From positions 1 to 50,832 of the forward strand of contig JAFEAV010000047.1 of the NCBI GenBank assembly GCA_018266215.1: a stretch of 50,832 bases of DNA. The letters run 5' to 3'. Both the position numbers and the translations under genes were made by a program. Position 1 is the first letter of the stretch. Every line of letters starts with the position of its first letter. Source of the stretch: Cyanobacteria bacterium SZAS LIN-3 (lineage in GTDB: Bacteria > Cyanobacteriota > Vampirovibrionia > Obscuribacterales > Obscuribacteraceae). The notes under the pieces are model-generated. The model did no database searches. It saw nothing but the letters and a program-made list of their open reading frames with translations, and was not told the origin of the DNA. This document shows positions 8,437-16,718 of the stretch, one piece after another.

Positions 8437-9357
8437 ATGCAATTCATTTTTTGTTCGAGTCCCATGGAACCGGGTAAGCCGGATGAGCTTTATGACTTGG
8501 AAGCGGCGGCCGTCAAAAAACTCGACATGAACTCGAGTTTGATCAACTTCGAGGCTCTTGCCGATGAAAACAATGCTGTTAAGGCCGTGCGAAGAGTGCC
8601 GGAACGCGTAAGCGAAAACGACCTGGCTGTCTATCGAGGCTGGATGTTGTCTCCAGACAAATATAAGCTTCTGTATGACGCGCTTCGCAGCAAAGGCGTT
8701 CATCTGATCAATGATCCCGAAAGTTATAAACACTGCCACTATCTGCCGGAATGGTTTCATCTATTCGAAGGCCAGACGCCACAGTCCGTCTGGTTGGATA
8801 AGGCCAGCTTATCCAATAACCCGATGGATGCTGTAATGGAGCGGCTACAGGCATTTGGCTCTTCTCCAGTGATCGTCAAAGATTACGTAAAGTCTGAAAA
8901 GCATCGATGGGATGAGGCCTGCTTTATTCCAGACCCATCAGATCGCGAGCATACGCAGAGAGTCGTGCTCAAGTTCCTGGAGCTTCGCGGAAGCAATCTG
9001 GAAGGAGGTCTGGTATTTCGCAAGTTTGTTAACTTCAAAGCCCTGGCTACGCACTCAAAGAGCGGCATGCCCCTTACCAAGGAATTTCGACTATTTGTCC
9101 TGGACGGGACTATCATCCACTGGTTCAACTACTGGGAAGAAGGCAACTATGGGGATTCGGTCCCTCCGCTCGACTATTTTGCTGACGCCGCTAAAAAACC
9201 ACTGAGCAGATTTTTCACGATGGACATCGCGCAGACAGAGGATGATGAATGGCTGATAGTCGAGCTTGGCGATGGTCAGGTGGCAGGGCTTCCAGAAAAT
9301 GCCGATGTGGATGCCTTTTATAGAAGTCTTTCCGAACAACTCTCCCGACCACAATGA
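8437..9357 (+). CDS. ATP-grasp protein, R2K clade (DUF4343-like)
   Basis: A 306-residue protein. It matches the R2K-type ATP-grasp pattern along its length: AVYRGWMLSPDKYKLLYDAL near 66-85, VIVKDYVKSEKHRWDEACFIPD around 145-166 with two lysines in the nucleotide-binding strand, RVVLKFLELRGSNLEGGLVFRKFV near 175-200, PLTKEFRLFVLDG, and the C-terminal metal-site region FFTMDIAQTEDDEWLIVELGDGQVAGLPENADVDAFY. ATP-grasp enzymes ligate a carboxylate to an amine or thiol through an acyl-phosphate. R2K members have been proposed to act in peptide tagging or conflict systems, but substrates are mostly unknown. It stands alone: no precursor peptide or partner enzyme is adjacent. It ends 40 bases before the ArsR promoter. 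Confidence 0.85.
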   Translation: MQFIFCSSPMEPGKPDELYDLEAAAVKKLDMNSSLINFEALADENNAVKAVRRVPERVSENDLAVYRGWMLSPDKYKLLYDALRSKGVHLINDPESYKHCHYLPEWFHLFEGQTPQSVWLDKASLSNNPMDAVMERLQAFGSSPVIVKDYVKSEKHRWDEACFIPDPSDREHTQRVVLKFLELRGSNLEGGLVFRKFVNFKALATHSKSGMPLTKEFRLFVLDGTIIHWFNYWEEGNYGDSVPPLDYFADAAKKPLSRFFTMDIAQTEDDEWLIVELGDGQVAGLPENADVDAFYRSLSEQLSRPQ

Positions 9358-9397
9358 CCGCACCATTCGAATTCTCCGAAGTTTGTGTAAGTAGGGG

Positions 9398-9427
9398 TTG
9401 ACATGCAACCATTTGGTTGCATATACT
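9398..9427 (+). promoter_or_regulatory. ArsR promoter with operator in the spacer
   Basis: A -35 of TTGACA (9398-9403) and a -10 of TATACT (9422-9427) are 18 bases apart. The spacer is almost entirely a perfect inverted repeat, ATGCAACC-ATTT-GGTTGCAT (9403-9422). A dimeric repressor bound there would block RNA polymerase, so autorepression by the ArsR protein is likely. The -10 ends only six bases before the start codon at 9434, implying a leaderless or nearly leaderless transcript. Confidence 0.85.
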
Positions 9428-9433
9428 TAAGCC

Positions 9434-9769
9434 ATGCCCACCAATGACGATAAAGTGTTCAAAGCGCTAGCAGACCAGAGCCGCCGAGAGCTGCTCGACC
9501 GCTTGTTCGAAAAAAACGGACAATCACTCAACGAGCTCTGCGAGCGTCACGACATGAGTCGCCAGGCGGTGACGAAGCACCTTGATTTACTTGAAGACGC
9601 TAATCTTGTAGTCACAGTAAAGCGCGGACGCGAGAAGCTGCACTATCTCAATCCAGTTCCAATCCAGCAGATCTATTCCCGCTGGATCGGCAAATTTGAG
9701 CAGCAGCGGATTCAAGCATTGGATAACCTGAAACACGCACTAGAGGACAATAAAAATGACGAGCACTGA
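9434..9769 (+). CDS. ArsR/SmtB-family winged-helix repressor
   Basis: A 111-residue protein with a canonical ArsR-type winged helix: VFKALADQSRRELLDRLFEKNGQSLNELCERHDMSRQAVTKHLDLLEDANLVVTVKRGREKLHYLNP. The recognition helix is around residues 42-58 (MSRQAVTKHLDLLEDA) and the wing ends at HYLNP. No Cys-based metal site is present; it belongs to the subgroup that pairs with an SRPBCC protein instead of a metal pump. Its stop overlaps the SRPBCC gene by 14 bases, so they form one operon. The start at 9434 lies at the expected transcription start, and there is no Shine-Dalgarno, consistent with leaderless translation. It probably binds the palindrome in its own promoter. The ligand is unknown. 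Confidence 0.93.
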   Translation: MPTNDDKVFKALADQSRRELLDRLFEKNGQSLNELCERHDMSRQAVTKHLDLLEDANLVVTVKRGREKLHYLNPVPIQQIYSRWIGKFEQQRIQALDNLKHALEDNKNDEH

Positions 9770-10253
9770 ATTCGTGTACACCACATATATCAAGTCAACA
9801 GCGCAAAATGTCTGGAACGCTATCACCAACGCGGAATTCACGCGGCAGTATTGGGGATGCGAATTTTTGTGCGACTGGCAGAAGGGGGCAAAATGGACGG
9901 CTGTACGAAATACTGACGGCAACACGATCATGGTTGGCGAGGTGATTGAAGTGTCGCCGCCAAACAAACTCGCATATACATGGCACCTTCCTGATACGAG
10001 TGCAGAATCAGACAAGTCGCGAGTGACATTTGAGATTGAAACAATCAAAGATACGGTGAAGCTGACCGTCATACACGACAAACTCGAAAAAGGTTCGGAT
10101 ATGACAGTAAACATCTCACGCGGATGGCCACTGGTTTTGTCAAACCTGAAATCATTTTTGGAGACGGGAGAAGCCTTCGACATCTTTGCCGTCAAGGGCA
10201 CCTGCTCAGCGCAAGAAACTCCCCAACAGAAATTGACTAATGTTGGCGCCTGA
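9756..10253 (+). CDS. SRPBCC (AHSA1-type) domain protein
   Basis: A 165-residue START-like fold protein of the AHSA1 group. It begins EFVYTTYIKSTAQNVWNAITNAEFTRQYWG, the usual first strand and helix, followed by CDWQKGAKWTAVRNTDG, GEVIEVSPPNKLAYTW and the C-terminal helix RGWPLVLSNLKSFLETG. These proteins have a deep hydrophobic pocket that binds small ligands. In ArsR-SRPBCC pairs the physiological ligand is usually unknown. It is translationally coupled to the repressor (14-base overlap) and followed by a terminator. Confidence 0.92.
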   Translation: MTSTEFVYTTYIKSTAQNVWNAITNAEFTRQYWGCEFLCDWQKGAKWTAVRNTDGNTIMVGEVIEVSPPNKLAYTWHLPDTSAESDKSRVTFEIETIKDTVKLTVIHDKLEKGSDMTVNISRGWPLVLSNLKSFLETGEAFDIFAVKGTCSAQETPQQKLTNVGA

Positions 10254-10275
10254 GGCTAATAATTAAATCAGCTAG

Positions 10276-10306
10276 GGCAGGGGCCTGCGGTGGCCTCTGC
10301 CTTTTT
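10276..10306 (+). terminator. intrinsic terminator of the ArsR operon
   Basis: The stem GGCAGGGGCC / GGCCTCTGCC (10 bp, one G-U pair) with a six-base loop is followed directly by TTTTT, 22 bases after the SRPBCC stop. A second weaker hairpin (TTTGCCG ... CGGCAAA) follows but has no T-run in either direction. Confidence 0.85.
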
Positions 10307-10347
10307 GCCGGTCGTTGTTGCGGACGGCAAACCGGTCCTCCTTCAGG

Positions 10348-11970
10348 CTATCGCAAGTTTCTAATGAATCTATTCTTCGGATCTCGCTTCTTCCACAATC
10401 TCACTCGTCGCCACGCCAGAGAATTTCCGGGATCAGCACAAAGCAAAGCATAGAGCATTTCGGGTTCATCCTCCTGGTCCTTCCACCTGGCGAATTCCCT
10501 CTCGGCGGTGGCAATCGTCTCTGCATCTGGCGCGCGCCGAAGAAGCCGTCTTAAGATCCATAGTGGACTGTGCGGACTGAATTGACTATAAGCCTCCCGC
10601 GCCCAGGCGACGGTTTCTTCATCAGCAGACGCACCGAGCAATGCGCCTAAAAGGAGCAGTTCTTTGTGCCTGAATTTCTCCTCCCGAAGCCAGGACTTGG
10701 CCTGTTCAACTACAAAAGGCTCCGGCTTGTAGCCGTACCGGTAAGCATCTTCAAGCAGATTCGAAATCACGAGCCTGGCATGTTCGTTCGTCTGGTGCTG
10801 GTGATACCATTGCTTCGCATTCTTGGTATCAGACTTGGAGCGGGTAGCAAAAAAGAGCGCAGCGTGAACACGTCCTGCATCCTCGTGATCGGGATTAGCT
10901 CTGAGCCATTTCCGCGCAAAACGCACAATGCCCGGAAAGAGCGCATTATGATAGCTTTTCGAACGGCCGATCATGGAGCTGAGAATAAAGGGCATGGAAT
11001 CATTTTTGAGCCCGCCGGCGCGCATCCAATCGAAGCAGGCTTCCATTACAAGCGGCGAACGAGACGAAATAGCGGGGGCAAATCCCATTCCAGCGGTTTG
11101 GCTGTGTTTGTTCAACTGCATCCATCTTGCAAAAAGTTTATCGGATGTCTTCGTTCGTGGAGCGGGATACGGGTGAAGCGAAAGAAGCCATATCAAGCCG
11201 GTCGGATACTTGTCCATTGCCTGCCCAATCCTTCTGCACAGACTGGCATTTTGACTTGCGATGGCGGCCTTGATAATCGGCTCAGACTTTTTGAGGTTCG
11301 ACAAGGACTGGATGTATTGGCCGGCCAGCCGGATTGACCTTGGCGAGGGCGCAGCCTTTATGAGCGCGCCCAATAAGATGGGTACCGATTCGTGGTTGGG
11401 ATGTTGAGATATCCAAGCTTCCGCTATCGAAACAACGCCGGCATTTGGTTTAATTGCCAGAAGTTGAGCAGCGGCTTCGCCTGCGGCCGGGCTTGCCTTA
11501 TTTTGCCGCAGCCATGCCGTGCCGCGCCGAAGTAACTCCTTTTTGTCCGAGGCCTCATAGACAAGCTGAGCCCATTCCTGCTCACTGTCGGTGAGTTCAC
11601 CGGCCCTTCGCTGCGGCTCCCGCTCGGGCATTTGAGGCTCAGCGACATCGGATTTCGAGGCAGAGTCAATTTCGCCGTTTTTGCCGGCCCAGAAAACATT
11701 ATTGAGTATCTCATCGCAGCCCTCCAGGCAATCCTGACAAATATGGGCTCCGTTACCAGACACCAACCTCGCCTTATGCTCCCACGGTTCCTTCTCGCAG
11801 AAGGAGCATTTGGGTCTCTTTGTGCCGGGTGAGACGGAAGAAGTGTGCTCAGCAAAGGACCGCTGACAAACCGCAACGCAGAGATTGCAAATATTGCCAT
11901 CAGAGCCCGCGATCAGCGTGTCGACCTGCTCATCGTTCTTGCCGCACCAGCCGCATGTAAGCTCCGACAT
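10348..11970 (-). CDS. protein with two ClpX-type zinc fingers and a helical repeat domain
   Basis: A 540-residue protein. The start chosen is the ATG at 11970 (MSELTCGWCGKND). The open frame runs upstream to 12285, but that part overlaps the divergent gene at 12111 and is Arg-rich shadow. Residues 6-32 (CGWCGKNDEQVDTLIAGSDGNICNLC) and about 54-85 (CSFCEKEPWEHKARLVSGNGAHICQDCLEGCDEIL) are both C-x2-C ... C-x2-C modules of the ClpX zinc-binding type, the second very close to it. After an acidic linker the remaining 400 residues are helical repeats resembling TPR or HEAT, such as AGEAAAQLLAIKPNAGVVSIAEAWISQHPNHESVPILLGALIKAAP. There is no AAA+ domain, so this is not ClpX. It may recognise ClpX partners or adaptors, or simply use the same fold for protein binding. 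A longer start near 12015 is possible. Confidence 0.75.
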   Translation of the reverse strand: MSELTCGWCGKNDEQVDTLIAGSDGNICNLCVAVCQRSFAEHTSSVSPGTKRPKCSFCEKEPWEHKARLVSGNGAHICQDCLEGCDEILNNVFWAGKNGEIDSASKSDVAEPQMPEREPQRRAGELTDSEQEWAQLVYEASDKKELLRRGTAWLRQNKASPAAGEAAAQLLAIKPNAGVVSIAEAWISQHPNHESVPILLGALIKAAPSPRSIRLAGQYIQSLSNLKKSEPIIKAAIASQNASLCRRIGQAMDKYPTGLIWLLSLHPYPAPRTKTSDKLFARWMQLNKHSQTAGMGFAPAISSRSPLVMEACFDWMRAGGLKNDSMPFILSSMIGRSKSYHNALFPGIVRFARKWLRANPDHEDAGRVHAALFFATRSKSDTKNAKQWYHQHQTNEHARLVISNLLEDAYRYGYKPEPFVVEQAKSWLREEKFRHKELLLLGALLGASADEETVAWAREAYSQFSPHSPLWILRRLLRRAPDAETIATAEREFARWKDQEDEPEMLYALLCADPGNSLAWRRVRLWKKRDPKNRFIRNLR

Positions 11971-12110
11971 TCCGGACCATTCACCTTCGATTAAGACTTC
12001 CACTGGTACAAACATAGCATTTGGAAAAATGACCGGTTGAATTCGGGTGGAAATCACCATATCCACCGCTGCCATCTCGCGGTATGCTCGATATAAATTT
12101 TGGGGACTAA

Positions 12111-13706
12111 ATGAAAAAACATCTTTCCTTCCTGCTCCCCTTGGCCTTGTCCACAATAGCCTGCGCCTGCGCCGCAGCCGCGTCCCCGCTCCCACCACCG
12201 GGGACGGTAATCCCAGTCGAGGAGTGGACCTGGATACCAACATGGTCTCCGGACGGTCAATCTGTCGCTGTACAATGGCCAGCACCTCCGCTTATAGGTC
12301 CCGATGGCAAACTCCAACGCGACATCTTGAAGACGAAAGGCAAAGCCAGGATGATCGCTTATCCAGCACCCGCTACTTTGCTAAACAGCAAATCGCAGCA
12401 GGTCGGGATACTCTCAACCAGCGACCACGACAAGCACCTGTTTATCCTCGATGCCGCCAGCTTTAAGCGACGCCCTGTCGTCGTAAACGATAACGTTATT
12501 GACGTAAGTTGGTCGCCCGACTCAAAATTGATTGCCTGCAGAACACTCTGGTCGCGTATCAGTGTGGTAAACGCGTCCACTGGCCAAATCGTATCTACCC
12601 CACGAGAAGGTGGAGATGCCGTTTTGTGGGCGCCGGATAAACGTCGTTTTGCACTTACCCAGCCCAACGGCATAACCATCTGGGATCTGCAGAGCAAGAG
12701 CAAATTGCTCACATTGAGCGGTTTGAAAGCGGACACCAAATCCATCAGCTGGTCAAAAGACGGCAACTACCTGGCAGCTAGCGGCAGCAACAATGAGAAT
12801 GACCGGAAGGCACGCCATGTCAAAGTCTTTTCAACAACTACTGGTCAGGAAACATTCAGTGCGACCGGCGACACTGAGATCGGCAGCGTTGGCTGGTCGA
12901 AGGACGGCGCGTGGTTTGCCTATTCCGACACGACCGTTCATATCCTCAATGCAAACTCCATGGAAGAAGTAACGAAGCTAAGAACGGCGGCCGCTGGACA
13001 CACAGTCGCGTTTGCCTGGGCGCCAGTTCAAGATTCTCTCGCATACGAGGGACCTGACGGACTGCTCCACATTTACGACGCGAAAAATAAAAGCGAGCGC
13101 CTGACAATACCGGCTGAAAAGACCGGCTCTAATTCAATTCAATGGTCACCTGACGGCGCCTACCTTCTACTGCAGGACCGGCAGGAGCAGTTGGCGATCT
13201 GTGATGCAAAAACAGGCAAGTATGTTGGCGCAAAAGTATTCCCAGAAGCATCAATCGCAAGATGGACACCAGACAGCAAGAAACTCGTCCTCGCAGACTT
13301 TCATACCGAGTCAGTCAAGCTTGTACCGCTGCAATTACAAGAGGGTCAATTGGCATTCGCGGGCGGAACGGCCGGCAATCCCTGGAAAGACCAAAAGGTA
13401 CTAAGGAACATCGACGATTGTTTTGCAGAGCTGGACAAATTCTTCGAACCTGATTCACTGAAGCAGTTCAAGGAAACCCCAGAAGACAAGCTGTTCTTAT
13501 ACACCGGCGGCATTGGCCTTGGTATGCAGTTGCGGAACACCTGGGGGCTTTGGGGGAACAATCCACTTGTAGACTACTTCAACAAGCTGGGCATAGAGGA
13601 CGGCCATCAGATGTCCACACTAATAATCAATGCATACTGGAGGCACGCCAACGGACGGCCAATAGAATTTGAAAAGCTTGTCGAAGCATGCAAGAAGAGC
13701 TGGTGA
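12111..13706 (+). CDS. secreted WD40-like beta-propeller protein
   Basis: A 531-residue protein with a strong ribosome binding site (GGGG, six bases before ATG) and an N-terminal signal sequence MKKHLSFLLPLALSTIACACAAAAS. The Cys in STIAC could make it a lipoprotein, although Ala-rich cleavage is equally likely. Propeller blades carry the TolB/WD-like signature WSPDG or WSKDG: TWSPDGQSVAVQW, VSWSPDSKLIACRT, ISWSKDGNYLAASG, VGWSKDGAWFAYSD, IQWSPDGAYLLLQD and ARWTPDSKKLVLAD. The last 120 residues (FAELDKFFEPDSLKQFKETPEDKLFLYTGGIGLGMQLRNTWGLW) form a helical domain I do not recognise. No enzymatic residues are visible; a scaffold or sensor outside the cytoplasm is likely. Confidence 0.88.
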   Translation: MKKHLSFLLPLALSTIACACAAAASPLPPPGTVIPVEEWTWIPTWSPDGQSVAVQWPAPPLIGPDGKLQRDILKTKGKARMIAYPAPATLLNSKSQQVGILSTSDHDKHLFILDAASFKRRPVVVNDNVIDVSWSPDSKLIACRTLWSRISVVNASTGQIVSTPREGGDAVLWAPDKRRFALTQPNGITIWDLQSKSKLLTLSGLKADTKSISWSKDGNYLAASGSNNENDRKARHVKVFSTTTGQETFSATGDTEIGSVGWSKDGAWFAYSDTTVHILNANSMEEVTKLRTAAAGHTVAFAWAPVQDSLAYEGPDGLLHIYDAKNKSERLTIPAEKTGSNSIQWSPDGAYLLLQDRQEQLAICDAKTGKYVGAKVFPEASIARWTPDSKKLVLADFHTESVKLVPLQLQEGQLAFAGGTAGNPWKDQKVLRNIDDCFAELDKFFEPDSLKQFKETPEDKLFLYTGGIGLGMQLRNTWGLWGNNPLVDYFNKLGIEDGHQMSTLIINAYWRHANGRPIEFEKLVEACKKSW

Positions 13707-13785
13707 AGAGCAGCGATTTCCAAATTGAACCACCACCAGAATCTGGTAACATTTACCCAGTTTCAATTCATGGACGAGCCCCAAT

Positions 13786-14409
13786 ATGCCAAAGTCAAAA
13801 GCTAAATTGTCATCAAGCGAAATGCGCAGAGCGCACGAAGAAGCCGCCGATATCGCCAACGGTTACAAAATAGCGCACTCAATCCTCGACGCCTCAGTCA
13901 CGGCCAGCCTTATGTCGGGCCTGCATCCTTACCCGTTCGAAGCGCCGACAGCCTTCTGGTTTCTACAGTGGGTGCGTATTTCACGGGCTACATCGTTCAA
14001 AGATGCCGGTCTGTGGCGAGAACCGTCTATGGAAGTCTTTGACAGAATTCTCGATAGCATCGTCAACTTTGCAGCGTCGTACAACGGAGAGTTTCTGCCG
14101 GACAACGGCGAAGACGAAGACTATGACAGGCTTTCTAAGACGCAATTTAGAATAGTTTTGAAAGCGGTCGAAAGCGAGAGACAGCAAAGATTAGCCGGAG
14201 AAATAGTTTCAGACTGCGTGGGCCGCATGAAAATGCACGACATCCACCCGAGAGGACTTGAAGCAGCATTCCTGATCGTATGGCTAAAAGTAGCAGCCCT
14301 GGCCGGTGATATCCCCAAGGACATTTATTTTAAAGTCAAACGAGCGCTGCCTTTTGTCATGCAATATTATGACGCTGTTGCCTGCGAGGCGCTGGAGCAG
14401 TGTCGTTAA
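13786..14409 (+). CDS. hypothetical all-helical protein
   Basis: A 207-residue protein beginning MPKSKAKLSSSEMRRAHEEAADIANGYKIAHSILDASV. It is predominantly helical, with aromatic-rich segments (FEAPTAFWFLQWVRISRATSF, LEAAFLIVWLKVAALAGDIPKDIYFKVKRALPFVMQYYDA). There is no signal peptide; the hydrophobic patches are too short and polar for confident membrane helices. Its stop lies 12 bases before the next start, so it is probably coupled to the metallopeptidase remnant. No family recognised. Confidence 0.65.
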   Translation: MPKSKAKLSSSEMRRAHEEAADIANGYKIAHSILDASVTASLMSGLHPYPFEAPTAFWFLQWVRISRATSFKDAGLWREPSMEVFDRILDSIVNFAASYNGEFLPDNGEDEDYDRLSKTQFRIVLKAVESERQQRLAGEIVSDCVGRMKMHDIHPRGLEAAFLIVWLKVAALAGDIPKDIYFKVKRALPFVMQYYDAVACEALEQCR

Positions 14410-14420
14410 GGCCTGGTCAA

Positions 14421-15204
14421 ATGACTGCCACAAGACGAAGACCTGAACAACAAATTCAAGATTTCCTTCGCACTGGCCACACGGATCCTTTGCCGCAGGG
14501 ATGGCCGGGCGAAAACTGGCTTGTCCAGGCTCAAAATGCAGAACGTGCTTTTCGCGAAGCCTTGATTGAGTTGGTGGATAAAAGAAGCGCGGGCTATTCA
14601 GCCCCTTCAATACCAGCCCTAGATTTGCGTCGACTAGTTCGAGGAAAAGTAGAGCCCATGGTCCAGGGTTTGTTCCCGGCCACCGAGGCAGATCTTGTTG
14701 TGAAGATGCTGGAAGAGTCAGTAGTTATTGTTTCCAGTCAAAATATTCACGAGTTGATCAAAACTCGGCGAGCAACGACAGGCTGGACAATCACAAACCT
14801 CTATCTGGACAGCATCGGCGCCGAACCTCTCGACGACACAGCTCCGTTAGGGTTCAATGAAGATGGCGTATCCTACATCTCAAGCCAATATTTTGACGAC
14901 GAAGATTGGTACTCAGACTACATCGTGCATGAAGCGGCGCACACATTTCATCACTGTCATCGAGTCAAACTCGGCCTGCCGGAGACAAGAACGCGGAGGC
15001 ATTTGCTAAACATCCAGTTTAATCAGCGTGAAACCTTGGCTGAAAGAATCCCATCGGAATTTTCTCCAGGATGTGGCAAAGTCGATCCCGAAATTTCACG
15101 CACTACTAGTCGAGGCAGCCAGTGCACGCAATGGCTGGAAGAAGATTTTGCAGGCCTGTGCTCCAGCAAAGGCTGTAACTGAATTCAGGTCAGAAAGTCA
15201 TTAA
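14421..15204 (+). pseudogene. HExxH metallopeptidase-like gene with C-terminal frameshift
   Basis: The main frame runs from the ATG at 14421 (AAGG upstream; an in-frame GTG at 14400 is also possible) and contains SDYIVHEAAHTFHHCHRVKLGL, a zinc-peptidase HEAAH motif at residues 170-174. It then reads LLNIQFNQRETLAE, where RET is the likely third zinc ligand. After this point (about 15030-15050) the main frame degenerates into RIPSEFSPGCGKV and stops at 15182. The +1 frame stays coherent: LKESHRNFLQDVAKSIPKFHALLVEAASARNGWKKILQACAPAKAV, ending at 15204. The ARNGWKxIL-x2-CAP ending is what I expect at the C-terminus of this peptidase family. A frameshift, possibly with a short deletion, has separated the end from the catalytic part. 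Activity might survive if only the tail is altered. Confidence 0.7.
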
Positions 15205-15524
15205 GAAATCAGATCAGTAAACTAAGGTCCAACTAAAGCCTGCAAGACTCACCTTGCTCGCCGACGAATGTCAGCATCAGTAGATTCTAGTCGCGCGGAA
15301 ACAGCGATGCGAAACTCATAGCTCACCCCTTATCAACGCCAAGTGGATGAACGACAGCGTCTAAATTAATACTGACACAGAAAACAAATTAATCGTCAAA
15401 TTAAGGTAACACTGTGCTGATTTAATCATACCAGATAGGCCATTCAACTAATTCGATGTTAGACTAATATATGTAACAGATATCAAAATCAGATCGATCT
15501 CGATTCCCTATCGAGGAGCTAAGA
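15205..15524. other. AT-rich intergenic region upstream of the XRE-ImmA gene
   Basis: About 320 bases with no supportable open frame. It contains reiterated AAATTAA-type stretches near 15363-15410 and an AT-rich segment near 15465-15478 (TAATATATGTAAC) that may hold a -10. The last part forms the small inverted repeat listed separately. Confidence 0.5.
15499..15518 (+). promoter_or_regulatory. inverted repeat overlapping a Shine-Dalgarno sequence
   Basis: CTCGAT-TCCCT-ATCGAG (15499-15515) is a perfect 6-bp inverted repeat whose right arm runs into the GAGGAG ribosome binding site (15513-15518) of the gene starting at 15525. It could be an operator for the XRE protein or a hairpin that limits translation. 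Confidence 0.4.
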
Positions 15525-16709
15525 ATGCCCCTATCCAGCCGCCTGCATGAATGTCGAACTTCGCTCGATTGGACTCAAGCGCAGGTTGCAGCTGCGTTGA
15601 AGGTACCTCGCGAACTTGTCACCATGTGGGAAAGCGGCACCCGGAAACCGAATTTGAAGCAACTGGAAGAGTTATCGCGGCTCTATCGGGTGGATCTTCC
15701 ATACTTGCTCGGAGAAACCGATATTAAGTTGTCTCACGACGAGAAGCAATTGCTGTACAGAGGCATCGAGCATGACCAACCAAACGTCAGGGCCGAAATA
15801 GAAAGGTGGCTCAAGTTCCTCGACGAGTGGGGTGATATCGTGAGGGACGAGCCGGATTTCAAAAAGGCGCGCTTTCCAAAGGAGCTGGACGAAGGTCCAA
15901 CTTTCACCGACACGAGGAAAGCCGCGACCAAAGCCAAGCAGCTACGCCAAACGTACAACCTCGGCAATTATGCACTCCCGGATTTGTTTGTCTTTTTGGA
16001 CGAACAAAATGTTCTCGTTTGCCAGGCAAAGCTTGGCGCCATTGGCGATGGTACGCAAAATATTTCGGGAGTCTTTTTCAACCATAAAACGCTGGGTTAC
16101 TGCATTCTTGTTAACTCCCAAACGTCAAAAGGGCGACAGACTTTTACGCTTGCTCATGAATTTGCCCATGCCCTTTTTCATTATGGCGTGCCCCCGTGGA
16201 TCATCAGCCGTCAGGGCGCCGAGGAGTCATGCGAATTCTTCGCAAACGCTTTCGCTAGCCACTTGCTCGTTCCTTCTAGCGGGTTGAACGACATGCTAGA
16301 TACTGCTGGCTGGAAAAATGATCTTGATCCCTACAAGGCAATAATCCTCGCTCACACCTTTCGGGTCAGCTATGCATTTATGCTCATTCGCCTGGAGAAA
16401 GATGGACACATCAAGACTGAGCAAAAGAAAGCGTGGCAGGAATTGAGCCCTAGCTCACTAGCGCGCAGAGCTGGTCTCGAAGCTTCTTTCTTCCAATCAC
16501 AAGAACCTAACGATCCTTACATTAAGCGTTATCCACCATCAGTGCTGCGCAAGATAAAACAGTTTATCGATAGTGGTGAATTGACTGATTCTCAGGTGGT
16601 TGATCTTCTGGGTGTGGACATTATGACTGTCCGGCAGGAGTTTCTGGGAAGTCCTGCTAGAGCGGAAGGTCCAGAACAGGCCGAAGTATTCGAATTCACA
16701 TTTGCTTGA
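15525..16709 (+). CDS. XRE HTH - ImmA/IrrE metallopeptidase fusion
   Basis: A 394-residue protein. Residues 5-62 form an XRE helix-turn-helix (LHECRTSLDWTQAQVAAALKVPRELVTMWESGTRKPNLKQLEELSRLY). A linker with helices follows. Residues 150-270 form the M78/ImmA-IrrE protease: LAHEFAHALFH with zinc ligands H211 and H215 and catalytic E212, and CEFFANAFASHLLVP with the third ligand E237. The family cleaves partner repressors or antitoxins after stress (ImmA/ImmR, IrrE/DdrO). As an HTH fusion it commonly acts as the antitoxin or regulator of a downstream toxin. The PIN-domain gene begins nine bases after its stop. The GAGGAG ribosome binding site is strong and partly inside an inverted repeat. Confidence 0.93.
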   Translation: MPLSSRLHECRTSLDWTQAQVAAALKVPRELVTMWESGTRKPNLKQLEELSRLYRVDLPYLLGETDIKLSHDEKQLLYRGIEHDQPNVRAEIERWLKFLDEWGDIVRDEPDFKKARFPKELDEGPTFTDTRKAATKAKQLRQTYNLGNYALPDLFVFLDEQNVLVCQAKLGAIGDGTQNISGVFFNHKTLGYCILVNSQTSKGRQTFTLAHEFAHALFHYGVPPWIISRQGAEESCEFFANAFASHLLVPSSGLNDMLDTAGWKNDLDPYKAIILAHTFRVSYAFMLIRLEKDGHIKTEQKKAWQELSPSSLARRAGLEASFFQSQEPNDPYIKRYPPSVLRKIKQFIDSGELTDSQVVDLLGVDIMTVRQEFLGSPARAEGPEQAEVFEFTFA

Positions 16710-16718
16710 GTAACGCCA

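Noticed and set aside
11971..12285. N-terminal extension of the ClpX-zinc-finger protein
   Set aside because: It overlaps the signal peptide and start of the divergent propeller gene and encodes an Arg-rich shadow.
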